Source of the DNA: Metallyticus violacea
Taxonomy: Eukaryota > Arthropoda > Insecta > Mantodea > Metallyticidae
DNA length: 64,000 nt
Direction of reading: 5' to 3'
NCBI GenBank assembly: GCA_030762175.1
Contig: CM060840.1
Location: 44,606,001-44,670,000 of the forward strand
In this document: one piece after another, positions 12,351-23,110 of the stretch
Layout: each line of letters opens with the position of its first letter
Position numbering within the stretch: the stretch's first letter is position 1
Notes under the pieces: model-generated
Databases searched by the model: none
Told to the model about the DNA's origin: nothing
What the model saw: the letters and a program-made list of their open reading frames with translations, nothing else
Position numbers and translations under genes: made by a program

Positions 12351-13900
12351 CGATGGAAAAATTGCGATATTGAAATGTTCAATTTCTTGCAATTAATTAG
12401 GTTCAGCCATCAAATTCGTTAGCTGTGCTTTCTCCTTGAAATATATACCAAACTATAGAAGATGTTCATCGCGCATGCTCGAAACTGTAAGCGCAGAAAG
12501 ACAATTACACTGTAGCACTCTGTATATGAAGCAAACATCCTACCGGAAAATATAAAAAGTAGATTGGCGCTGCAAGCTGAGGGAGGTTTTGCTAAGGCGC
12601 GCTCTTTTTTGGCCTGTTACGACATCAGAACTCAGCCCGTGTAATTTAGCGTTTAATTGATTTTCCTGCAGTGTGTAGGTATTCGCATTTGCACCTTATT
12701 TCACAAAGAAGGAAATGAATGGTTTCATGTGTTAAAGATCTGCACGAACCTGTTAACTGAGTATGTTAGATTGACAGCTGCAACGACCGTGGCTGAGGTT
12801 GTTGACTCTGACACAAAACACCCGGGTTCATTTCTTGTTACTGGATAACTTTTTGCTCATTACAGTTTGCAGTATTGAGTGCAAATAACGTCTGGAGCCA
12901 GCAAGTACTAAAATACTGCCCGCTTATTACTTCCTATTTAACGCTGTGAGCATAAATATGTTGTTTGTAATAATACTGTAAAGTGTGTATTAATAGTTTG
13001 AAAGGATAATAAATCAGACGTAAGTAGCGTAAAATAATAGTGAAAACCAACTTTCTATCACTAATTTCCTTCAATACGGGAGTTCTTCTTTTTCTTTTTA
13101 TTTATTTATTTATTTATTTATTTTTTTTTCCCCTTCCCAATTTCGTGCTTATTCCTGTCCATTTAACTTCGCATTTCCTAAGTCTACGTCTCTTCCTTAC
13201 TTATCAGCCACCTCATAGCTATACTTCCATAACTTCTTTTAATCGCCTTTTACCAATTACTACTGCATTAATAATTTATAATTCTGCATAAAAATATGCT
13301 GCTAATATTTCACAGTATATTCCCTGATAGCTATTTTCAGTTGCTTAAAACCTGAGAAGGAATAAAATAAATAATAAAAGGCTGTGTTAGTAAGCAAATT
13401 GAATATGTAATGGAAATAAGCCAATTGCATTTGATATATTGATGACATGTTTTTAGAATAAATTTTAGAACCCTCCATAAATAGGAGAGCATGCTCAAAT
13501 AACTAAACTTATCCACTCGTTCAAAACAACATCAAAAAATGTATCAAATTGACTAAATTACGAGTAAAAATTTAAAAAAGCACATTCATCATTGATAATT
13601 AAAATGTAACACATAGATTTGAGTATTCCATTATTAAATAACGGTTTGAAAAAAAGGTAACAAATGCTTGAATTCACTTTTACAACTTTAAAAATAGTCG
13701 AAAAACGTGTATCAGATTGTAACATTATCTTGATCTTTGTTCTAGCAAAATGCCAGTTTTGATTCAGTTGAGGAATATTCTCGGAAAATTCAGTTTTTAT
13801 ACTTGCAAATGAAATTTTGTCAGGATTAAATGATGAAACGTAAGTTAGCGGAATTTTCGTGACGTTTGATTGTGTCAACCAGGAAATTCTTATAGTAAAA
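12351..13900. other. Intergenic DNA, no gene seen
   Basis: A (TTTA)n tract lies at 13096-13130. A stretch near 12783-12830 has a weak resemblance to a tRNA/SINE-B head (GTGGCTGAGGTTGTTGACTC, then CGGGTTCATTTC) but lacks the rest. The 106-aa minus-strand frame at 13558-13878 is not recognisable. Confidence 0.5.
13096..13130 (+). repeat. (TTTA)n microsatellite ending in a T-run
   Basis: About seven TTTA units followed by TTTTTTTTT. Confidence 0.9.
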
Positions 13901-13913
13901 TTAAGTAGTCATG

Positions 13914-14199
13914 CGTCGGTCCTGGTGGTGTAGTAGTTACCATACTTGCCTCCGGGTTCGAACCCGGCCAGGACCGATGGATTTTTTCGGGGCGTAAAAA
14001 TCCTAAGTATGGTTTCCTTCGGAAGGGAGGTAAAGCCGTGGGTCCCGTGTCGTACATTTACGGCATGAAAAAGAACCTCAAGCCTGAAAGAGAGGCCTCT
14101 TAGCAAAATTTGTCGGCCGTTTCATGCCCTGAGTTGAATGGGACACTGATGACCTGAGCTGTTAAAGAGTGTTCATAAATAAATCATTCAAAAAAAAAT
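13914..14199 (+). mobile_element. SINE-A copy lacking the anticodon region, with TSD
   Basis: Flanked by TTAAGTAGTCATG (13901-13913) and TTAAGTTGTCATG (14200-14212), a 13-bp TSD with one mismatch. The head starts GGTCCTGGTGGTGTAG and ends CCAGGACC, but the anticodon segment is missing: TTGCCTCC joins directly to GGGTTCGAACCC. Box A and box B are therefore closer than usual. The rest of the body and the A-tail are complete. The clear TSD fits a fairly recent insertion, so the deletion may predate transposition. Confidence 0.9.
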
Positions 14200-14212
14200 T
14201 TAAGTTGTCATG

Positions 14213-15060
14213 AAATATAAATGACGGCCTAAACTGATTCATTTCTTACTGTGATAATACGAAACAAAGGGACAATTAAATTGCTCAAATATTAATCTGC
14301 ATAGTATTCAAAACTAGGGAATTATTAAACACGCAATACCACAGGAAGCAAGTTTTGATCCCCACTCTTTTTAATTTACATAAATTAATTAAATTTTCTT
14401 GTCAGCAAAAACTGTCATGTTGTTCTCTTTGATAATGGCATTATTATAATATTTTTATACCAATAAATTTGATATTCTTGTGGGAAAAAAATATTTTCGT
14501 GTAACTAGTTCAAAGCCAACAAATTATCGTTAAATGTACATAAAACAGACTTCACAAAATTCATAACATATAGCTACCGGATCCCATGTTACAAGTAAGA
14601 AATGACAAACACACTAGATCTTTAAATTAACAGGTACTTGATTTGGAAAGCACATATACCAAACTAAATCCAGCAGCCTATCCGCTTCGCTCATTGTATA
14701 GTATAGTTCCAAAGTGACCCCCCAAACAGTATTATGGATATTTCTTTTCAATTATGAAACAGGTTTAATATTCGGAGGGAAATCTGGTAAAATCATATGT
14801 ATTTATATACAAAAAGAAGGCAATACGAATAATATGGGTTCAAAAAATAGAAAATAACATAGAAATATATTTTGAAAAGTAAAAAACTAGCTTACAAATA
14901 TATACCTTCCCTTGTGAATTTTACATAAAAATCAAGACAAATTCAATAAAAATATGCAATAACATAATAATCACTAGTTAATTCTACGTAGGCCTGTTGC
15001 AGTTTTATCTTATCATAATTTTATTATTATGAATGTATTAGTATATTATGACTATTACTA
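14213..15060. other. AT-rich intergenic DNA, no gene seen
   Basis: No motif, repeat or plausible frame recognised. Confidence 0.55.
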
Positions 15061-15357
15061 AACCGCCACAGGTGGCCGAGGTCGTTAAGGCGTCAACTCG
15101 TGAACAGGAGGTCTGGGGATCAAATCCCGCCAATTTGTTTTGTTTTTTTTTCAGGTTTTTTTTTTTATTTTTGCAGTTTTTCCTCAGTTCTCATAAATGG
15201 CAAGTGCCGGGAGGTACCCTAAACTTAGGCCTGGAACGTTTCCTTACTTAAAAAAATCCTTTACTAATATATAATTTCTCTCATGTATCATCAGTATCCA
15301 CTGCCTGTGGTGCTTCATTAGTAAAAACGGGCGTTGAACACTATTCAAAAAAAAAAA
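15061..15357 (+). mobile_element. SINE-B copy (tRNA-derived)
   Basis: Head: GCCACAGGTGGCCGAGGTCG with box A, then box-B-like GGGGATCAAATCCCGCC. Body: a T-rich linker, CTCAGTTCTCATAAATGG, GGGAGGTACCCTAAACTTAG and GGCCTGGAACG. The 3' part has CATGTATCATCAGTATCCAC and CGGGCGTTGAACACTATT, then an A-tail. The linker after box B is expanded with T-runs relative to other copies. No clear TSD. Confidence 0.85.
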
Positions 15358-16589
15358 ATTTATTAGAATATGTAACTCTCCCATTTAATCTCAAACTATC
15401 ATCGGATGATAAGCAGAGATTCAAATCTGCTCTTATAGAACACTTGTGTTCAGTTGACATGTTCACAGATGACTAATATATGTGATAAAACATTGTTCGG
15501 TCATAAGACAACATATGTAATATATCAAACATTCATGTATGTCTTTCGCTCTACATACTGAACATGTACATTTATATAATTTATGACACATATAAATGTC
15601 CAATGAATATAATCAACTTTGTATTATGACTTTTTCCATGTTCTAATGTTCATACGTTCTATAAAAATCTCACAGAATATAATAAATATTAATCTAATCA
15701 TATTCCAAAAACTTACTGAAACATATAATAAAGAGAAAAAAAAGTATGGATAGGTTTAATATCACTAATCTTTTAGACCTCAGAGAAAGTATACTAGTAT
15801 CGGAAATAACAGGTAGTGCAGTGAAGCCTCTGTACCGAAAATCTGACAGTCAAAACTTGATTTAAGCGAAACAACTAATTTGATTTTCTTCTTTCTTCTG
15901 ATGTTCTTCACATACTATGCAGTTTAAAGAGTGTGAGACAAGCTAAAATAACTGCTGTGAGTAGAAGTTGCATGAAAAAATACTAGAAAAAGTCATAGTT
16001 TTTGAAAATAAATGTTGACTTTGCACTACATTTTTTGAATACAAAATTATACTCTCATATTTCATCTTTGATAAGTATTGTCTATATGTTATCTGAAATT
16101 GAGCCTGTCATCTATATTTAGGTTAATGGAGGTATTACTGTATTGTGCCCTACGAAATAATTCAAAAATATAATTAACAAACTTAAGCCCTATTTTACCA
16201 TAGATAAATTGTTAGTTTTTGCCACCCGTTATCTCAAAGTATCCAAGATATCCGCTTGCAAATTTTTTGTTGGTTGCATAGAATAACAAATATTATTTTA
16301 TTTATATTTATATTTTAAAATAAAACTGAAACTCCATAAATTTCAAATAAAACTCCGAATTTATTTTTAATTAAAACCAAATGTAGTGAATAAATTATTA
16401 TAATTGTAGTAATGTATATGTAAAATGTAAACGAAACAATCTCATTGGGAGGAAGAAAAACAGTACGCGTTTGAAGGCACTTGAGTTGCTGTTATAGTTC
16501 GCTTTTCAAAAGCTTATTATTTCAGAACCTCGTTTTGTAATAAATTATCCATTTTATCAATGCTATAGGATATTGCCCAATGAAGATTT
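15358..16589. other. AT-rich intergenic DNA, no gene seen
   Basis: Nothing recognised on either strand. A short direct echo (TTTCATTAATTT-type words) is the kind expected in AT-rich sequence. Confidence 0.5.
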
Positions 16590-17300
16590 AACAATAGGTT
16601 CAGCTTTACATTTCACATATACTGGAATTTTAAGCATTCCTTAATTGCATTGATTTTAAACTTCAATAAAGCATCAATAAATTGAAATATTAACTTCATT
16701 AATAAAAATAGCAATCATCTAAGTATTGTTGCTGATTAGAATCAAGTTTATTTAGGCTTCCAGAGACGATGCAATTTTAAATGCCATCTCAGCTTCTTAT
16801 TGGTTATTGAAAATGCTACTCTTCAGGAAACTATCAAGGTATTTAAATAAGTGAAAGGTTCGATGAATATACTGGATGGGGTAACGTTTCTAGCTGGTTC
16901 ATTCAGCTTCTGTAGTGTTCTTTGCGAGATGTGTGGTTGGGCGATATCATGAAGAATAGGACATTTTATATTGACTAGTGCGGCTGCTTTTCTTGCAGTT
17001 TCTGGTGCATTTTGTCAGTACTTCTGCAAAGTAATTATTTCCCAATGATGCAGAAGATTGCAGTGTTTTAAACCAGACTACAAAACAGTCGCTACAACCT
17101 TCCTCTGATGTCTATGGACGTTTGATTCATATGGGATCAATGTATAAAGTTTTTTTTTCCCCCCCTTATTTCCCGTTTCTATTTTCTTCAAATAATCACA
17201 TACAGTGGAAGGTGCAAACTTAAGAGTTCCTTAGCAAACTCTTGAATATTTAGCAATTTCCCTGATTGATGGTGATGAACTTTACTATGATGCCCTCAAC
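16590..17300 (-). pseudogene. Mariner transposase relic (SETMAR/cecropia-like), internally deleted
   Basis: On the minus strand, several mariner signatures occur in the family's order. An N-terminal helix-turn-helix-like piece (REIAKYS then STVCDYLKKIE, near 17180-17280) comes first, then a jump to HQRKVVATV and HHWEIITLQKY (17040-17130). KAAALVNIKCPILHD (16945-16990) follows, where the family normally has QPALVN..GPILLHDNARPH, and then FKYLDSFL and a FNNQ.EAEMAF-like piece (16780-16860). The segment holding the first catalytic Asp is missing, the second Asp region is broken, and stops and frameshifts are scattered throughout. This pattern matches the mariner lineage domesticated in vertebrate SETMAR; that lineage assignment is from memory of the motif pattern, not alignment. 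Confidence 0.7.
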
Positions 17301-18829
17301 CATTCTGATCTTCAATGCTGAAATTCTCTGTTCGAAAGGCTTATAACCAAAGCTGATCTGTGCGTTCGGAAGAACTTTCTTCTCTTCATGCTCACCCAAG
17401 TATAGGACCATCGAGAAGTCGCTCCGTAGCCATTGTTTAGCCGAGATTTCACTAGGGAAGCCAATTCGGGTGGCAGCACTGACCGCGCGTGGAGCGTATT
17501 TATTATGTTCACTTAACCACCAAGGCAAGCACACACTCCAAAGTTCAATCCTTAGCAAACAGTGGGCGGATTACCTGTTAAAAACCGGCTTCAAGGGAAG
17601 GAACATCAGAAATAAAGAAGTACCAACTTTCTCCCATGCGGTGCATATCACCCGAATGAGGAGGAACTTGTCGATGACCCGTTATTAGCTTTAAAATAAA
17701 ATGCAAAGTTAAAAATATATGTGCAATGGTTCATATGAATACAATTAATAATAAATATATAACCGCCGCCAGTAATTTCGGAACGATACAATATTCATTA
17801 TTTTTATTCAAAATAGGGAGTTTCATTCAGAACTATAATTCACATCATAATGTGATATTTGTTATTATTCTAGTTCATTAATTTAAGGAACGAGTGTTCG
17901 TCAAATAAAAAAATTGGAAGGAAACAGATAAAAAGTCCCAAAATTTAATAATTAAATAATGGTAACTTAGAGCATAGGATCTTTCCTTAATGAGTATGTA
18001 GTGAGTTCGGGATAAAGAAACTTTCGAATCGAAATTACTGCTGAGTTAGTAAAAGCTTGTAAATGTGAATTGCTGTTAACCTACCATTCAAAGTACTTTC
18101 AATAAGACCTATAATGTAGCGGAGGAAAAGTGTTTGGATTGGCAACCTTCACATTGAAAACAGGCGTTGCATCGTTAAACGAAATTCTGGCGCTCTCTCT
18201 GTAATTCCGTAGACATTTCTTGTGCCATGTCAGATGCTACAAATATTCTGGCTAGAGAGAAACAACTGAAGGTCGTAGTCAGCTCATACTGCAAACACCC
18301 AATGCCTTCTCGCAAATTACAATTGCGTCACGATGCGGTTCCTAACATTCACAGGCTTGCATCGACTCAGTATTACTTTGGAGACTACGCGAAAGTTGGC
18401 TACTTAAGTGTGTCAGTAACCTTTCGAGTCATTCTTATAATCACAGCATTGGTATTGCATTTTTTATCTGGAATTGAAAGTATTCGGTTTCGCAAATGAA
18501 ACAGCATTTGCTATTGCACGTGGACAGTAAGTCGTTATTATGGCGCTTTAATAGCAAACAAGGAAATCGGCAGCAAGCACTGATAATAACGGCTAACAAT
18601 ACAATGGTCATTTAAAAAAATACAGGGGAATTTTCGTGGTCTTCCGGCTTTTTGCATTGATGCATATAGGCACTAGTAACCCCCCCCTCCCTTTTCCTTT
18701 AACGCAGACACATTTCAATAAAAACTAAAATATAACAGTATTTGGCATGTTCTCTAACTACATGTCTACTAAAACACAATTTTATATAACCATTCCTAAT
18801 CAGAATTGGATAACGATCTAACTGGATGA
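17301..18829. other. Intergenic DNA, no gene seen
   Basis: Overlapping frames at 17250-17558 (102 aa) and 17470-17688 lie partly in the mariner relic's upstream flank and show no recognised motif. A GC-richer patch lies at 17460-17660 and another at 18180-18400. I could not assign either. Confidence 0.45.
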
Positions 18830-19612
18830 GAGAACATTTACCTACTCTATCTAAGGGTCATCCGGGAAATTCTTTAGGAGCTGGAGAGTATAGATAATAT
18901 CCAAAAGTCTTGGAAGCTTTGTTACAAATTTTAAGGCAGAAGTAATTGAACTTCTGATCTGTCTTAATTTCTCTGAGAAGAGATATTGAGTTGATTTTTA
19001 GCAACAGTTAGACTACATTTGAACTTGTAGCTCAACAAATGAAATCTAGATTTGAAAGGTAATACCTCCAAACTCTCATTAGTCTTTGCACAAATAATGA
19101 ATTAGAAATAGGGTCGACTTCGTAGGACCAGAACTTTTATGAGGCATTATCAACAAAATGTCTAGAACCACAGAAATTCAACGAATCAAAAAAGAACTTC
19201 AAATAAGATGGAAGATCTTCCCGGCTAGAACTGGATAAAATTCATATTGAACCACCCGATTGCACCCCTGGCTAAGGACCTACTGAGTAGGAACAGAAAG
19301 CAAATCAGAAAAAAACTCTCGAAATAAATACTAAACATTGACCATTCTGGACGATGGGACTCTACCAAGGAAATCGCATCTTGTGTGAACAGTTTGAAGA
19401 GATTGCAAAATGCATAATACTAGAGTGTGAAACTCTGAAAAAGTCATCTCTATTATGATGATATTTATTTCCTAAGACTATAGGAAGGACTCTAAAGCTC
19501 TAGATCTGAAATTACAGGATTAGGATTAAAGCAGTTCACTGAATTCCTTGTGGGTTGAGTGCCAATGTGCATTTGCTCATTCCAGCGTCAATAAAATAAA
19601 ATAAATCTCCCT
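18830..19612 (+). pseudogene. LINE 3' end relic (Jockey/R1-like C-terminus)
   Basis: The three frames together show a pattern known from the C-terminal region after RNase H in Jockey/R1-type LINEs. FVGPELL lies near 19117-19137, then AKDLLSRNRKQIRK (19271-19312), then LGLKQFTEFL (19521-19550). The family usually has GPEPF..., then A..LL...RKQ.R...GLLTGH, and later a short hydrophobic end. Stops and frameshifts interrupt it. The stretch ends with ATAAAATAAAATAAAT (19591-19606), a LINE-like A-rich tail. The reverse-transcriptase part is not present. The call rests on short motifs, so it is moderate. Confidence 0.45.
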
Positions 19613-20369
19613 TCTTTATATAAAAAAAAAACCTACATTGATTCTTCCATTTAGAATACTTCAAGTAAATTAAAAAGCAGTCTATTCACTGTAGCAAGAG
19701 GGAAAGCTACAAGCTCTGAGTGTAAATAACAACAAAATACAAGGAATTTGCGATTAGAATGAAGATCAAGATTAGGAACAAGTTTCATTGAGGTTTAGCA
19801 GACATTAACTCCAGAGTTACAAATGTGTTTATACATGGTTAAAAGCACTGAAAACACATCTTTCCTTAAACAATTTATTTATCGTGTAAAATAAAAACCA
19901 TAATATTAATTAACAAAAGTTAAAGTAGTACCTTCAGTAGTTGTCAAAGGGCCTTATATTTCCACAAAGAATGACAGTGCGTGACTTGTGGTTAGATTTA
20001 GGTACTTTGGCCTGTACCTTCGTCGATGACATTGGTTGACATATGACTGACTGAACATACGTCACATCGCAACATAGGTATGACGTTGATCCATATTAAT
20101 ATCTGTAGCTTCACACTGAAGCGTCTGAGACCATTCAATCTCACTCTCAAAATACTTAAGTGTCAAGCCGAATTTATACTTGTAAGTTCCTTAGTACGTA
20201 AGAGATCATGGATCCAGCATTCGTCTACCTTAAGTGATTTTTTTATGCAAAGAGAAAAAGAAAGCACTGCTTTTGTAAGTATCTCAGTTTGAGTCTCGTG
20301 CCAGTGCAATTGAAATCCGTGGGCATTCTTCAACTGATCAGAGATTGCGGCAAATGTACTTTTAACATT
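19613..20369. other. Intergenic DNA, no gene seen
   Basis: An A-run at 19621-19631 and no recognisable gene. The 70-aa frame at 20080-20292 has no family resemblance. Confidence 0.5.
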
Positions 20370-21340
20370 CTACGAGGGCTGATTGATCAGTCCATGCAAA
20401 TGTAAATAAGACATAATCTCTTTGAGAAAAAAAAAATGTTTTATTTCGGAACATAATCTCCTTTCACATCTACACACCCATTTAGGCGATTTCTAAATTG
20501 TTTATACTATTCATAAAATGCGAATTCTTTAGCTCTGCAAAATACGCAGTTGACGCCAGTTTCTTTCCTGCTACCCTTTTGGGGGACACGAAGTGTATGA
20601 AGGAGCCAAATCGTGAGAATATGGGGATGAGAAAGAATTTCATACCTAGAGTTCAATAATTTTGCTGTTGCATTTGTTCTCCAAATGACGTTCCTGGTGA
20701 TATAGTGGTAACCATACTTACCTCTTACATCCAAGGTCGCGAGCTCAAACCCAGAGGGTCGATGGATTTTTTAGGGTGTAAAAATCCCTTTCGGAAGGGA
20801 AGTAAAGCCCTGGGTCCCTGTAGATTTACGGCGAGTAAAAGAACCTCAAGCCTGAAAGAAAAGGTCTCTGAGAACTATATGTCCTGAATATAGAGGGACG
20901 TTGATGACCTTAGAGGTTAAAAAGCGTCGTTAAATAAACTAAATAAATACAATAAAAGTCGCCAAATCAAATGATAATTCTTCTTGACCGTATCGTTTAA
21001 TGTCTCCAGTAGCATGGCGTAAATTTCACCAGTTATTATCCTACCCATTTTCAAAAAGTGAATTAAAATTACGCCGAGGCAATCTCAAACCACAGTCGTC
21101 ATCTCATTTACTTTTTTACCTTTTTCGGAGTGCTTTATCCGGTTTGCAACTCACTGTTTTGACTACTTCATTTCCGGCATATAGTGGGTGAATCCTCTTT
21201 GTCGATATGACAGTCTTCAAATCTGCGAATTTGCGCGAAACTGAAATTTTTTCCCCTTTTCTGGTCAATCGTCAGCAACTCGGTACCCATTTCATCTGCA
21301 AATGAGTATGCAAAAAATTGTACTCTCGATGTTTTGAAAA
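20370..21340 (-). pseudogene. Mariner transposase relic split by a SINE-A
   Basis: The left end carries CTACGAGGGCTGATTGATCA, the typical style of a mariner terminal repeat. Minus-strand coding pieces, from N to C, are YMPEMK and VNEMTTVV.DCLGVILIHF (20990-21170), ITGEIYAMLLETLNDTVKK (20975-21040), then after the SINE NATAKLLN and YEILSHPHI (20610-20670), and finally RNRLNGCVDVKGDYVPK (20448-20500). These follow the mariner order from the first Asp block, through the middle, to the HPPYSPDLAPSD block and the C-terminal K..GDYVEK end. Stops and frameshifts are many and the N-terminus is not recognisable. SINE-A at 20687-20958 interrupts it between the second and third catalytic regions. Confidence 0.75.
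20687..20958 (+). mobile_element. SINE-A copy inserted in the mariner relic
   Basis: Flanking words TCTCCAAAT (20678-20686) and TCGCCAAAT (20959-20967) form a 9-bp TSD with one mismatch, and removing the SINE joins the two mariner halves. Box B is damaged (GAGCTCAAACCC). The acceptor side reads AGAGGGTCGATGG instead of CCAGGACCGATGG, and part of the body is lost (AAAATCCCTTTCGGAAGGG lacks the usual AAGTATGGCTTCC). The tail is AAATAAATACAATAAAAG. Confidence 0.85.
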
Positions 21341-22354
21341 GTTTACAGCTTCAGCAGTCTCCCGCAGCTAATCGCTCAGCGACTATGTCATGGATTATTT
21401 AATTATTTCGGAAATGGTTACGTCGACAGGACATCCGAACGGTCCGCATCGCTTGTGCTCATTCAAACTTTTTATACATCATTCTAAGCGAAGAGGCTTA
21501 TTTGCTGTAATGTTCGTCCAGCTTAACTTTAATTTCTGCGGGGGTTACCACTTTCAAAAGCAATGTTTTGAAATATTTCGTAGTAACTCGTGAATGGAAA
21601 ATCTATGGCCCCCAGCACTAATTTACGATATTACGGGTCCTTAAACTAAACTTGCGCCTTCATGTTACACAAGATATAAAACACTTTCAAGTTATCTAAA
21701 TATAACTGCTCTCAAATTATCTAATACAGTTTTCTCGTGGTTAATGAATGCACATTTTGTACTTATTCAGCAGTAGAAATCAAATCATTAATATTAGATA
21801 ATTTAATAATATTTATACAAAGGGAAAGCTTCCTGGAGAGTTTTGGGTCGTGTGATGGACGGATGACCAACTTCAAGCATACATGGACTTCGTTGCTAGA
21901 GCATTTCAATATAAACAACCATTTAGATAAACCTATTTCCAATCCAGAGAGAATCCTAACTTCCACAACGTCGCAAACATCCTGCATTCTTCATCTAATG
22001 CAGTGGTTATTTCGCAACAGTAACTGGTTTTAATTCGGCATACCATTGTATTCTTCTGTCAGAATTGCCCTGCTTAAGAGTCAATCCTTTAGGAGTGTTC
22101 TTCTGTTATGTATTTTTAAATGGTATACATTTTGAAGTTATAGTTTCTGGTAGAGTGGAAGAAGATTAGATTTCCTTAATTTTACCAATTTAAATAAATT
22201 GGAAAATAAATGTACTTCAATAAATATAATTACATTATACGTACTTAATATATTCGAAACTATTTTAGTATCACCTCGTACTTGAAATCTTTTAGCAAAT
22301 TCCGAAGGAATGCAGCTGTTGTGGTTGTACCCGTGTAACCTATATATGTCCATT
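21341..22354. other. Intergenic DNA, no gene seen
   Basis: Frames at 21390-21593, 21737-22033 and 21763-21987 overlap on both strands without any recognised motif. The segment 21400-21560 is GC-richer than its surroundings and unassigned. Confidence 0.45.
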
Positions 22355-23110
22355 AACTCTCTAGCAGTCCCAATTTTTTGTTTTTCTCAACGAAACTCGG
22401 CATATAACCATCAAATTAAAGTGATTCGTCGAGTTTGTTAATCAGCAAATTTGGACCATCGGGGATGGGGGTTAACCTAAAACGAAAATGTTTTTTTAAA
22501 AAAGTTAAAATCGCTCTAGCGGCCGAAATGTTTATTTATCTCTTTATATTTCTTTAAGATTAGTTGATAAAAGTAATTTCCGAAGATCACGGCAATCGGA
22601 CTATTAGAAGGGGGTATATCTGAAAAACACTGGAGGTTAAAGGGAAATTTAAAAATCGCTCTAGCGGCCGCAATTTTAAATGTTTAAAGGAAACTCGGTA
22701 TATGCCATCAAAAATCCGTGAAATCGGACTATTGGGAAGAAGGAGTTTACTTGAAATCCAACATTTAAAAATCGCTCTAGTGGCATTAAAATTTGTTTTC
22801 GTCACAATGGAACGCCGTATATGCCATTTAAATAAAATAAGAAAAATAGTTTCTGCAAATCAGGCCATTAGAAGTGGGGTTTTACCTGAAACTCAAAATT
22901 TAAAAATCGCTGTCGCAACACCAATATTTTTTTCACAACAAAATTCGGTATATTGTTTAAATAAAATAAAAAGAATATTTTCTGAAAATTAGGGAAATTG
23001 GACCTTTAGGAGGAGATATACTTGAAAACCGAAATTTAAAAAGACTCGAGTTTAACTTTCATTATATTGTTTTAAATTAATTCAGCATATAAACCATATG
23101 TATAACGTTG
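22355..23110 (+). repeat. Old diverged tandem array, about five and a half units of ~116-153 bp
   Basis: A marker word close to AATCGCTCTAGCGGCC recurs at about 22358 (as ACTCTCTAGCAGTCC), 22511, 22656, 22772, 22907 and, weakly, 23044. Spacings are 153, 145, 116, 135 and 137 bases. Within each unit the order is fixed: the marker, then ACTCGGTATATGCCAT-like, then AAATCGGACTATTAGAAG-like, then TACTTGAAA-like. The units differ strongly from each other. The 96-aa frame at 22702-22992 is a by-product; its peptide shows the same period (KIREIGLLG, NQAIRSGVLP). No coding role is inferred. Confidence 0.8.

Noticed and set aside
13558..13878. 106-aa minus-strand frame
   Set aside because: No recognised motif; low-GC chance frame.
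22355..23110. CRISPR-like array
   Set aside because: The repeats are long, diverged and adjacent, without uniform spacers, and the DNA is eukaryotic.
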